From Canibacter zhoujuaniae (GTDB lineage: Bacteria; Actinomycetota; Actinomycetes; Actinomycetales; Microbacteriaceae): 64,000 bases of DNA. The translations under genes were made by a program, and so were the position numbers. The notes beneath the pieces are model-generated. The model worked only from the letters and a program-made list of their open reading frames with translations, made no database searches and was not told the DNA's origin. Shown here one piece after another: positions 42,314 to 51,380 of the stretch (its first letter is position 1; each line of letters starts with the position of its first letter). The stretch is from contig NZ_JAAIJZ010000002.1 of NCBI RefSeq assembly GCF_011752005.1, forward strand, positions 124,001-188,000, read 5' to 3'.

Positions 42314-42355
42314 GGTGAGCACCCGATTTCTAGCGGTTAACCGTTATAAATCACC
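42314..42355 (+). promoter_or_regulatory. Hairpin with central palindrome in the rpsK-rpoA gap
   Basis: GGTGA (42314-42318) pairs with TCACC (42351-42355) around a perfect 10-bp palindrome CGGTTAACCG (42334-42343). It occupies the place where rpsD lies in other operons. It could be an mRNA structure or a protein site. Confidence 0.35.
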
Positions 42356-42421
42356 AAAATTATCAACCTTTTAGCCCGCATTTGAGTCATATAGCGGACT
42401 CATCAGCGAAAGGATTTTATA

Positions 42422-43405
42422 GTGCTCATCGCACAGCGACCAACTCTTACAGAAGAATCAGTATCAGAATTCCGCTCACGTTTTGTTATCGAACCGCTCG
42501 AGCCCGGCTTCGGTTACACCCTCGGTAATTCACTGCGCCGCACCCTGCTGTCATCGATCCCGGGCGCTGCTGTAACCAGCGTTCGTTTTGAGGGTGTTGC
42601 ACATGAGTTCACCACCATCCCGCACGTGACTGAGGATGTAACCGAAATCATCCTCAACATCAAGGGACTTGTTGTTTCAAGCGAGCATGATGAGCCGGTA
42701 AGCGCCTACCTGCGCAAGTCGGGTGAGGGCGTTGTTACCGCGGCTGATATTTCAGCTCCTGCCGGTGTTGAAATTCACAACCCAGACTTGGTTATTGCAA
42801 CCCTGGGTGAAGATGCTCAGTTCGAGCTCGATCTGACGATTGAGCGCGGTCGTGGCTACGTTTCAAACAGCCAGAACCGCAATGATGATGCAGAGGTCGG
42901 CCGGATCCCTGTCGACTCAATCTACTCACCAGTGCTAAAGGTTAGCTACCGTGTGGAAGCTACACGTGCCGGTGAGCGCACCGACTTCGACCGCCTCGTT
43001 GTCGATGTTGAGACCAAGCCAGCTATTAGCCCACGTGACGCAGTGGCATCTGCCGGTTCAACGCTTGTTGAGCTCTTCGGTCTTGCGCGTGAGCTGAACA
43101 CCGCTGCTGAGGGTGTTGAAATCGGTCAGCCGGTTGTAGAAGTTGCAACAGACAGTGAGCTTGCAATTCCAATTGAGAATCTCGAGCTTTCAGTGCGCAG
43201 CTACAACTGCCTTAAGCGTGAGGGCATCAACACCGTGAGTGAGCTCGTAGCGCTCTCAGAAGCCCAGCTAATGAACATTCGCAACTTTGGTCAGAAGTCA
43301 GTTGTGGAGATCCGCGAGAAACTCACTGAAATGGGTCTCTCACTCAAGGATGCCGTGCCTGGTTTTGACGGTTCGAATTTGTACAGCTACGAAGAAGACA
43401 ACTAA
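42422..43405 (+). CDS. rpoA: RNA polymerase alpha subunit
   Basis: Assembly platform of RNA polymerase, 327 residues. The N-terminal domain shows EPLEPGFGYTLGNSLRRTLL. After a linker the C-terminal domain has LELSVRSYNCLKREGINTV and LMNIRNFGQKSVVEI, the DNA- and activator-contact surface. The start is GTG, preceded by AAAGGATT. Confidence 0.98.
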   Translation: MLIAQRPTLTEESVSEFRSRFVIEPLEPGFGYTLGNSLRRTLLSSIPGAAVTSVRFEGVAHEFTTIPHVTEDVTEIILNIKGLVVSSEHDEPVSAYLRKSGEGVVTAADISAPAGVEIHNPDLVIATLGEDAQFELDLTIERGRGYVSNSQNRNDDAEVGRIPVDSIYSPVLKVSYRVEATRAGERTDFDRLVVDVETKPAISPRDAVASAGSTLVELFGLARELNTAAEGVEIGQPVVEVATDSELAIPIENLELSVRSYNCLKREGINTVSELVALSEAQLMNIRNFGQKSVVEIREKLTEMGLSLKDAVPGFDGSNLYSYEEDN

Positions 43406-43445
43406 TAGAGCTCGTTTAACGACTCATTCCTAGGAGTAATGAATT

Positions 43446-43934
43446 ATGCCTAAGCCAACTAAGGGTGCACGCCTCGGTGGCGGTCCAACCCACGAGCGCA
43501 TGATCCTCAATCAATTGGCTGCGCAGCTTTTCGAGCACAAGCGCATCCAAACCACTGAAACCAAAGCAAAGCGTCTGCAGCCGGTGGCAGAGCGTCTGGT
43601 GACTTTCGCGAAGCGTGGTGACCTGCACGCACGTCGTCGTGTTATGCGTCAGATTCTTGACAAGTCTGTTGTGCACGAGCTCTTCACCGAGATCGCACCA
43701 CAGCTTGCTGAGCGTGATGGTGGCTACACTCGCGTTGTTAAGACTGGATTCCGCAAGGGTGACAACGCGCCAATGGCGGTTATCGAGCTTGTGCTTGAGC
43801 CAGTAGTAAAGAAACAGCGCGCTGCAAAGCCAGCTGAGGAGCCTGTTGCAGAAGAGGTCGCTGAGGAAGCTGCCGCAGAAGAGACCGTTGAGGCTCCTGC
43901 TGAAGAAGCAACTGAAGAGGAGAAATCAGAGTAA
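43446..43934 (+). CDS. rplQ: 50S ribosomal protein L17
   Basis: Large-subunit exit-region protein. The conserved core (GGGPTHERMILNQLAAQLF-type sequence, LARKRGDLHARR-like block) ends near residue 120. A Glu/Ala-rich acidic tail then brings it to 162 residues. The tail (EEVAEEAAAEETVEAPAEE) is common in actinobacterial L17. An intrinsic terminator follows, ending the alpha group. Confidence 0.97.
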   Translation: MPKPTKGARLGGGPTHERMILNQLAAQLFEHKRIQTTETKAKRLQPVAERLVTFAKRGDLHARRRVMRQILDKSVVHELFTEIAPQLAERDGGYTRVVKTGFRKGDNAPMAVIELVLEPVVKKQRAAKPAEEPVAEEVAEEAAAEETVEAPAEEATEEEKSE

Positions 43935-43955
43935 TCTGCGCTCTATCTTTCTAAG

Positions 43956-43992
43956 AAGAACCCGTCACGATCGTGTGGCGGGTTCTTTTTTG
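43956..43992 (+). terminator. Rho-independent terminator of the alpha operon
   Basis: AAGAACCCG (43956-43964) pairs with CGGGTTCTT (43979-43987), with inner CAC-GTG pairing, followed by a run of six T. Confidence 0.92.
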
Positions 43993-44041
43993 TATAGCAA
44001 AACCAACTTACGAACGCGGAAAGAAGCTTTAACCGCGCGAC

Positions 44042-45949
44042 TTAAAAACGGGGAATTGCAACCCGGCGCATCTCCGCAGGATCTGTTACTAGCTTGCCTA
44101 AAGCCGCACGGATTGATTCCGCATAAACTGTGCCACCGGCAGGGTGCGGATGGATCCCGTCGCCCGCTAAGAGTTCAGGGTGCGGTGAGACGCTACCCGT
44201 CCAGTCAGCTAGTGCAATCCCTCTATTTTCAGTGCTCACTCTTGCTAGAGCCTCGTTTACTCCCGGAATCCAATCGCGCTCAGCGTGCGCGTTGATCAGC
44301 ACGATCCGATGTGTTTTAGCCAGCTCACAAATATATGCGAGATCTGCATCCGTAATGGCGCCGTTAGTGCCGAGCCCGAACACGACTGTTTCGCGGAGGG
44401 TGCCTGCCGCAGACTGCTCTTTTGCAAGCTCTAAGCCCGCAGTCATGGAACGAGAAACAGCGGCGTCAAGCTCGATCCCTGGGAACTCATCGTATAGCTC
44501 TCCCGCTGCAGCGAGCATCACTGAGTCGCCGATTGCGCTAATTTGTGTGCCGCTTGGGAGCACCGGAGCAGTTGGATCAAAATCAGCGGCCGCCTGGGCG
44601 GCTGCCTGCGCTTTAGCTGCCTCTTGTTTGGCAGCCTGCTGAGCGGCCTCCTGAGCCTTTCGTTTTGCCTCAGCCGCCGCCTTTTCGCCCCGCTCTATCG
44701 CAATCTGCGTGGAAGTTTTAGCCGGCTGATTTGCTAGTGCCCAGCCGGTCGCGGGGACGCAAACGAGAGTCACCGCTACAAGACAGGCCAGAATTAGTCT
44801 GGCTCTTGAATTGTGCGCGCGTGGACTGATCGCAAGTTTTACCACGCCACGAATGCCGTGGCGACGAATAGGCTGCTCAACGAAGCGGAAAGAGAGGTGT
44901 GCAATCGCAAAAGTGCTCGCAGCCACTATGACAGCGACGGTCAGCTGCCGCAGAGTGCCCTCGCCTGGGCCAAAGGCTGCATCAGTAATAACAAGGATCG
45001 GCCAGTGCCAGAGATAGATGCCGTATGAGCGCATCCCGATATAGCGCATAACCGGGTTGTCGAAGAGCCTGCCTGGGAGGCTCCCATCCCGCGTAATGAC
45101 AGCGACTGTCAGCAGACTTAAGAGTGTGGCGCTTAGAATTCCACCTTGAAATATGAATGATGAATCTTCGTGCAGGGTGAAAGCAAGAGTAAGCAGCCCG
45201 CCTATGCCGATGACTGTTCCGGCCAGATACAGGGTTTGTTTCAGAAACCCAGGCTTACGGTAGGGGTGGGGCGCTGTGTGCAGGATGATTGCGAGCACCG
45301 CACCAAAGATAAGACCGAAGCTGTGGGTGTCGCTGCCGAAATAGATGCGGCTCGCCGCCGATCCGCCCAAAGACAGTAGGTGCATAGCGGTAGCCGAAAG
45401 CAGACCTAAGGAGCCGAGCACAGCAATCAGCTTGCGGCGACTTGGCCGCCTGAGCAGAAAGAGCAGCACGAGCGGAAGCAGTAAATAGAACTGTTCTTCA
45501 ACACCCAGAGACCAAGTATTGCGAAAGAGCTCAGGCGTGTCTTTCGTGAAATAATCGGCACCGCTGGCAACAAAAAACCAATTGCTAACAAAAAAGACTG
45601 TAGAAAAAAGCTGCCCACCCAAAGCGTAGAGCAGATCGCCGCCGAAGATGCTTGCTACTGCGGAGCAAACAAGCAGTGTTAGGAATAGGGCGGGCAAAAG
45701 TCGCCGCGCGCGTCGCTGCCAGAACGCAGGTAGATTTATGCTGCCCGAAATTGTGTGTTCACGCAGGATGAGGGATGTAATCAGGAAGCCTGAAATTGCA
45801 AAGAAAACATCCACACCAAGAAAACCACCCGGCAGCGCATCAGGGAGGAGATGGTAAATCAGCACCAGGAGCACGGCAATTGCGCGCAAGCCGTCAAGGC
45901 CGGGGAAAACCCGATATTTAGCGGCTGCTGGTTTTTGGGGCTGAGACAA
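44042..45949 (-). CDS. OatA-like membrane O-acyltransferase with SGNH domain
   Basis: 635-residue protein in two parts. The N-terminal half (to about residue 380) is an acyltransferase-3 domain with about ten transmembrane helices, beginning FPGLDGLRAIAVLLVLIYHL and containing GFLGVDVFFAISGF. After a final helix comes an Ala/Gln/Lys-rich linker. The C-terminal SGNH hydrolase-like domain has ISAIGDSVML and GDGIHPHPAGG. Such proteins O-acetylate peptidoglycan or a surface glycan outside the cell. The start is TTG, fixed by GAGGAT six bases upstream. It interrupts the ribosomal region on the opposite strand, between rplQ and rplM. Confidence 0.9.
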   Translation of the reverse strand: MSQPQKPAAAKYRVFPGLDGLRAIAVLLVLIYHLLPDALPGGFLGVDVFFAISGFLITSLILREHTISGSINLPAFWQRRARRLLPALFLTLLVCSAVASIFGGDLLYALGGQLFSTVFFVSNWFFVASGADYFTKDTPELFRNTWSLGVEEQFYLLLPLVLLFLLRRPSRRKLIAVLGSLGLLSATAMHLLSLGGSAASRIYFGSDTHSFGLIFGAVLAIILHTAPHPYRKPGFLKQTLYLAGTVIGIGGLLTLAFTLHEDSSFIFQGGILSATLLSLLTVAVITRDGSLPGRLFDNPVMRYIGMRSYGIYLWHWPILVITDAAFGPGEGTLRQLTVAVIVAASTFAIAHLSFRFVEQPIRRHGIRGVVKLAISPRAHNSRARLILACLVAVTLVCVPATGWALANQPAKTSTQIAIERGEKAAAEAKRKAQEAAQQAAKQEAAKAQAAAQAAADFDPTAPVLPSGTQISAIGDSVMLAAAGELYDEFPGIELDAAVSRSMTAGLELAKEQSAAGTLRETVVFGLGTNGAITDADLAYICELAKTHRIVLINAHAERDWIPGVNEALARVSTENRGIALADWTGSVSPHPELLAGDGIHPHPAGGTVYAESIRAALGKLVTDPAEMRRVAIPRF

Positions 45950-46000
45950 TTGGTATCCTCACTGGCGTTTGAGGGAGCATAGATAATAATTATATGGAAT

Positions 46001-46030
46001 TTGTCTGCTGCCCGATTCACGTGATAGTCT
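46001..46030 (+). promoter_or_regulatory. rplM-rpsI promoter candidate
   Basis: TTGTCT (46001-46006), an 18-base spacer and TAGTCT (46025-46030). The predicted leader is about 110 bases, within which TGGTGC and GCACCA can pair. Confidence 0.5.
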
Positions 46031-46149
46031 AAACCCTTGGTGCACGTTGTTGCGCCCGAATGTGAGCCCTCCGCCGGCACCAGCGCCTTTGCGAAGTGTC
46101 AGGAGTGGGATCCACGAACATCTCCATTTCGACAGAAAGCAGCACTTCA

Positions 46150-46596
46150 GTGACTCGCACATATTCACCAAAGAAAGCTGATCAGCAGCATGATTGGCTG
46201 ATCATTGACGCAACAGATGTAGTTCTTGGTCGTCTTGCTTCACAGGCAGCAGCTCTGCTCCGTGGCAAGCACAAGACAACCTTTGCTCCGCACATGGACA
46301 TGGGTGACTACGTAATCATCATCAACGCTGACAAAGTTGTTCTGACCAACAACAAGGCTACAAAGAAGCTTGCCTACCGCCACTCAGGTTACCCAGGTGG
46401 TCTGCGTTCAGTCAGCTACACCGAACTGCTCGACAAGAACCCTGAGCGCGCAGTTGAGAAGGCTATCCGCGGCATGCTGCCAAAGAACTCACTTGGCCGT
46501 GACCAGTTCCGCAAGCTGAAGGTGTACGCAGGTGCAGAGCATCCGCACGCCGCACAGCAGCCGACCGTATACAACATCGACCAGGTTGCACAGTAA
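46150..46596 (+). CDS. rplM: 50S ribosomal protein L13
   Basis: Early assembly protein of the large subunit. The frame is open from a GTG at 46096, but the family start MTRTYSPKKADQQHDW begins at the GTG at 46150, giving the normal 148 residues. DATDVVLGRLASQAAALLRG and the C-terminal LKVYAGAEHPHAAQQP are conserved. The ribosome site is weak (GAAAGC). It pairs with rpsI. Confidence 0.95.
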   Translation: MTRTYSPKKADQQHDWLIIDATDVVLGRLASQAAALLRGKHKTTFAPHMDMGDYVIIINADKVVLTNNKATKKLAYRHSGYPGGLRSVSYTELLDKNPERAVEKAIRGMLPKNSLGRDQFRKLKVYAGAEHPHAAQQPTVYNIDQVAQ

Positions 46597-46627
46597 CCCC
46601 GCGGCGAGCAAGTAAAGGATTATTAAA

Positions 46628-47104
46628 GTGACCGAAGAGCAGACAGTAGCAGAGAGCTACACCACCGAGACCCCTGCAAGCGAAGCTGCAACAGCTGCGA
46701 ATCGCCCAGCGCTCACCGTTCCGGGTGCGGCGATTGGCCGTCGCAAGCAGGCAGTTGCCCGTGTGCGCCTGGTTCCAGGCAGCGGCACCATCACCGTTAA
46801 CGGCCGTGAGTTTGCAGAATACTTCCCAAACAAGCTGCACCAGCAGCTAATCACCGATCCATTCACCGTGCTCGAGCTTGGTGGCGCATATGATGTGACC
46901 GCACGCATCGTAGGCGGCGGCCCATCAGGCCAGGCCGGTGCTTTGCGTCTTGCGATCGCTCGTGCACTGAACGAGATTGACGCTGAAAACAACCGCCCAA
47001 CCCTGAAGAAGGCTGGCTTCTTGAGCCGCGATGCGCGCATCAAGGAACGTAAGAAGGCCGGTCTCAAGAAGGCACGTAAGGCACCACAGTACTCAAAGCG
47101 TTAA
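46628..47104 (+). CDS. rpsI: 30S ribosomal protein S9
   Basis: Head protein whose C-terminus touches P-site tRNA; the essential KAPQYSKR end is intact. The 158-residue length includes an N-terminal Thr/Ala/Glu-rich extension of about 30 residues before the core (GRRKQAVARVRLVPGSG). AAGGAT precedes the GTG start. Confidence 0.97.
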   Translation: MTEEQTVAESYTTETPASEAATAANRPALTVPGAAIGRRKQAVARVRLVPGSGTITVNGREFAEYFPNKLHQQLITDPFTVLELGGAYDVTARIVGGGPSGQAGALRLAIARALNEIDAENNRPTLKKAGFLSRDARIKERKKAGLKKARKAPQYSKR

Positions 47105-47125
47105 GCGCTGGAAAGTATTACTGCA

Positions 47126-48475
47126 ATGGCTCGTCTGTTTGGTACGGATGGCGTTCGGGGCCTAGCCGGGGTAGATGTTACCGCCGAGCTGGCGCTGAAC
47201 CTCTCCAAAGCGGCCGCGTTCGTCCTCGGACGCGAAGCTCGCTTCGAAAGCAGGCGAGCCACTGCTGTGCTTGCACGCGACCCGCGTGTGTCCGGTGAGT
47301 TTATTTCAGCAGCGGTTGCTGCCGGCCTCGCCAGCGCCGGCGTCGATGTGTTAGATGCGGGTGTCCTGCCGACACCGGCTGCCGCATACCTTGTGGCAGA
47401 TACAAAGGCAGATTTCGGGGTGATGATCTCTGCGTCACACAACCCCGCTCCAGATAATGGCATCAAGTTTTTTGCCCGCGGCGGAAAGAAACTCGCTGAC
47501 GATATCGAAGACGATATTGAAGCCGCTCTCGCGCGCCCGCTGGCCGGCACAACCGGACGTGAGGTTGGGCGGATCCGCCGCTTCTCAGACGCCGAAGATC
47601 GCTACCTTGTGCACCTGCTCGGCACGCTTGAAGGGCAGCGCCTTGATGGTTTAAAGATTGTTTTAGACTGCGCGCACGGTGCTGCCGCCGGTATTTCGCC
47701 TGACGCATTCAGTGATGCAGGCGCTCAGGTGGTTGTTATCGGCAACGATCCAGACGGTTTTAACATCAACGACGGGATCGGCTCAACCCACCTCGAGCTC
47801 CTGCAAGAGACGGTGGTGAAAGAGCAGGCGGATTTCGGGATCGCGCACGACGGAGATGCCGATCGCTGCCTCGCCGTTGACGGAGACGGCAACATAATTG
47901 ACGGTGACATGATTATGGCGATTCTCGCCCTCTCAATGTCAAACCGCGGCAAACTCGAGCGCAACACCCTCGTTGCTACCGTTATGAGCAACCTCGGCTT
48001 AAAACTTGCGATGGCCGATAACGGCATCGACATCGTTGAGACGGGCGTCGGTGACCGGTATGTGCTTGAGGCACTCAACGAACACGGCCTGTCGCTCGGC
48101 GGTGAACAGTCTGGTCACGTCATTATGAGCGATTACGCGACAACCGGTGACGGCATCCTCACAGGTATGCACATTGCTGCTGAAGTTGCACGCACAGGTA
48201 AAACTCTTGCCGAGCTTGCTAGCTGTATGCGGGTCTACCCGCAGGTGCTCGTGAACGTGCGCGGCGTTGATCGTAATGGTGTCAACGGTGACGAGGTTAT
48301 CGCACAGGCTGTGCACCAGGCTGAGCTCGCGCTTGCGGGCAGCGGTCGTGTATTGCTGCGCCCGAGCGGCACCGAGCCGGTTGTGCGCGTAATGGTTGAG
48401 GCCGCCTCTGAAGAGCAAGCGCAGCAGCTCGCAGACGACCTTGCCGCAATCGTTAAAGAGCGGCTTGCGATTTAG
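47126..48475 (+). CDS. glmM: Phosphoglucosamine mutase
   Basis: Converts glucosamine-6-P to glucosamine-1-P for UDP-GlcNAc, 449 residues. RLFGTDGVRG at the start, the phosphoserine loop ISASHNPAPDNGIKFF (about 100), the metal loop AHDGDADRC and the sugar-binding GGEQSGHVI and RPSGTEPVVRV are all present. It follows rpsI by 21 bases. The next gene (coaA) converges with only six bases between the stops. Confidence 0.97.
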   Translation: MARLFGTDGVRGLAGVDVTAELALNLSKAAAFVLGREARFESRRATAVLARDPRVSGEFISAAVAAGLASAGVDVLDAGVLPTPAAAYLVADTKADFGVMISASHNPAPDNGIKFFARGGKKLADDIEDDIEAALARPLAGTTGREVGRIRRFSDAEDRYLVHLLGTLEGQRLDGLKIVLDCAHGAAAGISPDAFSDAGAQVVVIGNDPDGFNINDGIGSTHLELLQETVVKEQADFGIAHDGDADRCLAVDGDGNIIDGDMIMAILALSMSNRGKLERNTLVATVMSNLGLKLAMADNGIDIVETGVGDRYVLEALNEHGLSLGGEQSGHVIMSDYATTGDGILTGMHIAAEVARTGKTLAELASCMRVYPQVLVNVRGVDRNGVNGDEVIAQAVHQAELALAGSGRVLLRPSGTEPVVRVMVEAASEEQAQQLADDLAAIVKERLAI

Positions 48476-48481
48476 TTCGCG

Positions 48482-49435
48482 CTAGAGTTTTCTAAGCAGC
48501 ACTTTTTGGACGCGATGATCCGCCTCTTTCCGCAAAATTAGCGACGCACGCGCTCTGGTTGGGCGAATATTTTGGATCAGATTCGGCTGGTTAATGTCAT
48601 CCCAAAACCCTAACGCGGTTTGAATCGCCTCATCATCTGACAGAGCTGCAAAGGGTTTAAAGTAAGAGTCTGGATCGGTAAAAGCGCTTTCGCGCAGTCG
48701 CAGGAAGCGCTCCAGGAACCAGCGCCGAATATCTGACTGCCTGGCGTCTACGTAGATCGAGAAGTCGAAAAGATCACTGACGGCAAGTGGGCGGCCGGCA
48801 CCCGGTGGCTGCAGCACGTTAATGCCCTCGATAATTACGATGTCTGGTTGCTTAACAACGGTGAACTGGTCGGGCACAACATCATAAATTAAATGGCTGT
48901 AAACGGGTGCTTTCACCGTCGGAACACCGGCTTTAATCTGCGCGACAAACCTGAGCAGGGCGCGGCGATCATAAGATTCAGGAAAACCCTTGCGGGCAGC
49001 GATACCGCGTTTTTCGAGCTCTGCATTTGGAAGCAGGAACCCGTCAGTTGTGACCAGATCGACGCGCGGAGTTTCCGGCCAGCGCGCCAAGAGGTCGCGG
49101 AGCACGCGCGCTACCGTCGACTTTCCCACAGCAACTGAGCCGGCGATACCGATCACGAAAGGTGTTTTGCGCTCATCCTGCTGCCCTAGAAAGTTGCGGG
49201 TGCGACGGTGCATCTCTTGGGCAGCGATCGCATACTGATTGAGCAGCCGACTGAGCGGCAGATAAACATCGGTCAGCTCATTTGTGTCGAGCCGTTCCCC
49301 GATGCCTGACAGGCGCGCCAGGTCGCTATCTGTGAGAGGTGAACGCATCCCCTGTGCGAGCTCAGCCCACTTTTGTCGCGGAATCTCGGTGTAGGGAGAG
49401 GGGAGTTCGGCTGTTTGGCTGTGCTTCTCAGTCAT
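48482..49435 (-). CDS. coaA: Pantothenate kinase, type I
   Basis: First step of coenzyme A synthesis, phosphorylating pantothenate; 317 residues. The P-loop is GSVAVGKSTVARVL; ARKGFPESYDRRALL, PVYSHLIYDVVPDQ and VIIEGINVLQPP are typical of the CoaA family. A GTG lies one codon upstream of the ATG at 49435. Neither has a good ribosome site. It lies between glmM and glmS on the opposite strand. Confidence 0.95.
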   Translation of the reverse strand: MTEKHSQTAELPSPYTEIPRQKWAELAQGMRSPLTDSDLARLSGIGERLDTNELTDVYLPLSRLLNQYAIAAQEMHRRTRNFLGQQDERKTPFVIGIAGSVAVGKSTVARVLRDLLARWPETPRVDLVTTDGFLLPNAELEKRGIAARKGFPESYDRRALLRFVAQIKAGVPTVKAPVYSHLIYDVVPDQFTVVKQPDIVIIEGINVLQPPGAGRPLAVSDLFDFSIYVDARQSDIRRWFLERFLRLRESAFTDPDSYFKPFAALSDDEAIQTALGFWDDINQPNLIQNIRPTRARASLILRKEADHRVQKVLLRKL

Positions 49436-49517
49436 CACTGTTAATCGTGCCAGACCTTAGCGCTGCTTCGCATTTGGGCGCGCCCAATGCCTCATCGTTT
49501 ACGGAGGTTTTGCCGAT

Positions 49518-49523
49518 TATTAT
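49518..49523 (+). promoter_or_regulatory. glmS -10 box, leaderless promoter candidate
   Basis: TATTAT ends seven bases before the glmS ATG at 49531. No ribosome site lies at a usable distance; the GGAGG at 49503 is over 20 bases away. A leaderless transcript is the simplest reading. Confidence 0.5.
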
Positions 49524-49530
49524 TAGCGCT

Positions 49531-51375
49531 ATGTGTGGAATAGTAGGTTATGTAGGCCCAAACAGCACCTCAGAGGTTTTGATCGCTGGTTTAGCGCGGC
49601 TTGAGTATCGAGGTTACGACTCAGCCGGTATAGCGATTCTTGATAGCGAGCATGAGATTGATGTGCGCAAACGCTCCGGGAAGCTAAAAGAGTTGCGTGA
49701 GCTGCTCAAAGACAGCCCAATAAAGCAGGGCAACACCGGTATCGGGCACACTCGCTGGGCAACGCACGGCGGCCCTACTGACGAGAATGCGCATCCGCAC
49801 CTGAGCGAAGACGGCAGCGTTGCGCTGATCCACAATGGCATTATTGAGAATTTTGCTGAACTGCGCGAAGAGCTTGCTGGCGCTGAGTTTAAAAGCGACA
49901 CCGACACCGAAGTTGTGGCGGTTTTACTAGGCCGTGAACTGGCGCAAACCGGCGATCTAGAAACCGCGTTTCGCAACATCGTAAAACGTCTGCACGGCAC
50001 CTTTACGCTGCTTGCGTTTGCAACCGCAGAGCCGGGCAAAATTGTTGCAGCACGGCATCATTCGCCGCTTGTGATTGGGCTTGGCGAGGGCGAGAATTTC
50101 CTCGGATCCGATGTTGCCGCTTTCGTTGAGTACACTCGTCGCGCGATCGCAGTTGAAGAAGACAGCATTGCTGTGATTACCCCCGACAGCGTGCAGGTTA
50201 CCGATTTTGACGGCAATACCGTAGCGACAGAAGAATTTGCGGTTGCTTGGGATCCGGCAGCGGCTGACAAGGGTGGCTGGCCGTCATTTATGGCAAAAGA
50301 GATCAGCGAGCAGCCTGAAGCTGTCGCAAACACTGTGCGCGGCCGCATTAAAGATGGGCTGGTTGAGATTCCAGAGCTGGCCGCACTCGGCGATGACTAT
50401 CTGCAGAACATCAACCGCATTATCGTCCTCGCCTGCGGCACAGCCGCATATGCGGGTCAGGTGGGCCGCTATGCGATTGAAAAATGGGCGCGTGTACCGG
50501 TCGAGATTGAACTCAGCCATGAGTTTAGGTACCGTGATCCGATCGTGGACGAGAACACCCTGGTTATTTCAATTAGCCAGTCGGGCGAGACGATGGACAC
50601 TTTCCTCGCAGTCAGTTATGCGAAAGAGCTGGGCTTAAAGACTGTCTCGGTGTGCAACACGCAGGCGGCAACTATCCCGCGTGAGAGCGACGCAGCGATC
50701 TATACGCATGCTGGCCCTGAGGTTGCGGTGGCGTCTACAAAAGCGTTTATGGCGCAGGTTGTTGCGCTCCAGCTTTTCGCGCTGCATCTTGGGCGGGTGC
50801 GTGGTGTGCTGGCAGACTCGGATCACCGGCGCGCTGTTACGCAGCTTGAGGCACTGCCGGATAAGGTGCAGCAGGCGGTTGAATCGCAGGAACAGATTCA
50901 GCAGCTCGCGCACTGGATGGCTGACACCAGATCTGTGCTCTTCCTCGGTAGGCATGTGGGCTTCCCGGTCGCGCTTGAAGGAGCGCTCAAGCTCAAAGAA
51001 ATTGCGTATATTCACGCCGAAGGCTTTGCTGCCGGTGAGCTGAAGCACGGCCCGATTGCGCTCATTGATCACGGTCAACCCGTTTTTGTGTTGGTTCCGA
51101 GCCCCCGTACCTCACCAACCATGCACTCTAAGGTTGTTTCTAATATCCAGGAGATTCGCTCACGCGGTGCGCGTGTTATCGCGATCGTTGAAACTGGTGA
51201 CACTGCGGTGCTGCCGTATGCAGACGAGGTAATTCGTGTGCCGCTGGCCGATCCGCTGTTTGAACCGCTGCTGCACATTATCCCGATGCAGTGGTTTGCG
51301 CTTGAGCTGTCAACTGCGAAGGGTCTTGATGTTGACCAGCCTCGCAACCTTGCAAAGTCCGTGACGGTTGAGTAA
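49531..51375 (+). CDS. glmS: Glutamine--fructose-6-phosphate aminotransferase
   Basis: Makes glucosamine-6-phosphate from fructose-6-P and glutamine, 614 residues. The frame extends far upstream, but the catalytic nucleophile must follow Met, so the start is the ATG at 49531 (MCGIVGYVG, Cys2). The glutaminase domain has GIGHTRWATHG and HNGIIENFAELR; two SIS domains follow with SISQSGETMDT and GRHVGFPVALEGALKLKE, ending in NLAKSVTVE. It is followed five bases later by acpS. With glmM upstream it feeds cell-wall UDP-GlcNAc. Confidence 0.96.
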   Translation: MCGIVGYVGPNSTSEVLIAGLARLEYRGYDSAGIAILDSEHEIDVRKRSGKLKELRELLKDSPIKQGNTGIGHTRWATHGGPTDENAHPHLSEDGSVALIHNGIIENFAELREELAGAEFKSDTDTEVVAVLLGRELAQTGDLETAFRNIVKRLHGTFTLLAFATAEPGKIVAARHHSPLVIGLGEGENFLGSDVAAFVEYTRRAIAVEEDSIAVITPDSVQVTDFDGNTVATEEFAVAWDPAAADKGGWPSFMAKEISEQPEAVANTVRGRIKDGLVEIPELAALGDDYLQNINRIIVLACGTAAYAGQVGRYAIEKWARVPVEIELSHEFRYRDPIVDENTLVISISQSGETMDTFLAVSYAKELGLKTVSVCNTQAATIPRESDAAIYTHAGPEVAVASTKAFMAQVVALQLFALHLGRVRGVLADSDHRRAVTQLEALPDKVQQAVESQEQIQQLAHWMADTRSVLFLGRHVGFPVALEGALKLKEIAYIHAEGFAAGELKHGPIALIDHGQPVFVLVPSPRTSPTMHSKVVSNIQEIRSRGARVIAIVETGDTAVLPYADEVIRVPLADPLFEPLLHIIPMQWFALELSTAKGLDVDQPRNLAKSVTVE

Positions 51376-51380
51376 AGCTT

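Noticed and set aside
49339..49530. N-terminal 64-residue extension of GlmS
   Set aside because: GlmS needs Cys as residue 2 after Met removal; the MCGIVGYVG start at 49531 must be the true N-terminus, and the extension overlaps coaA.
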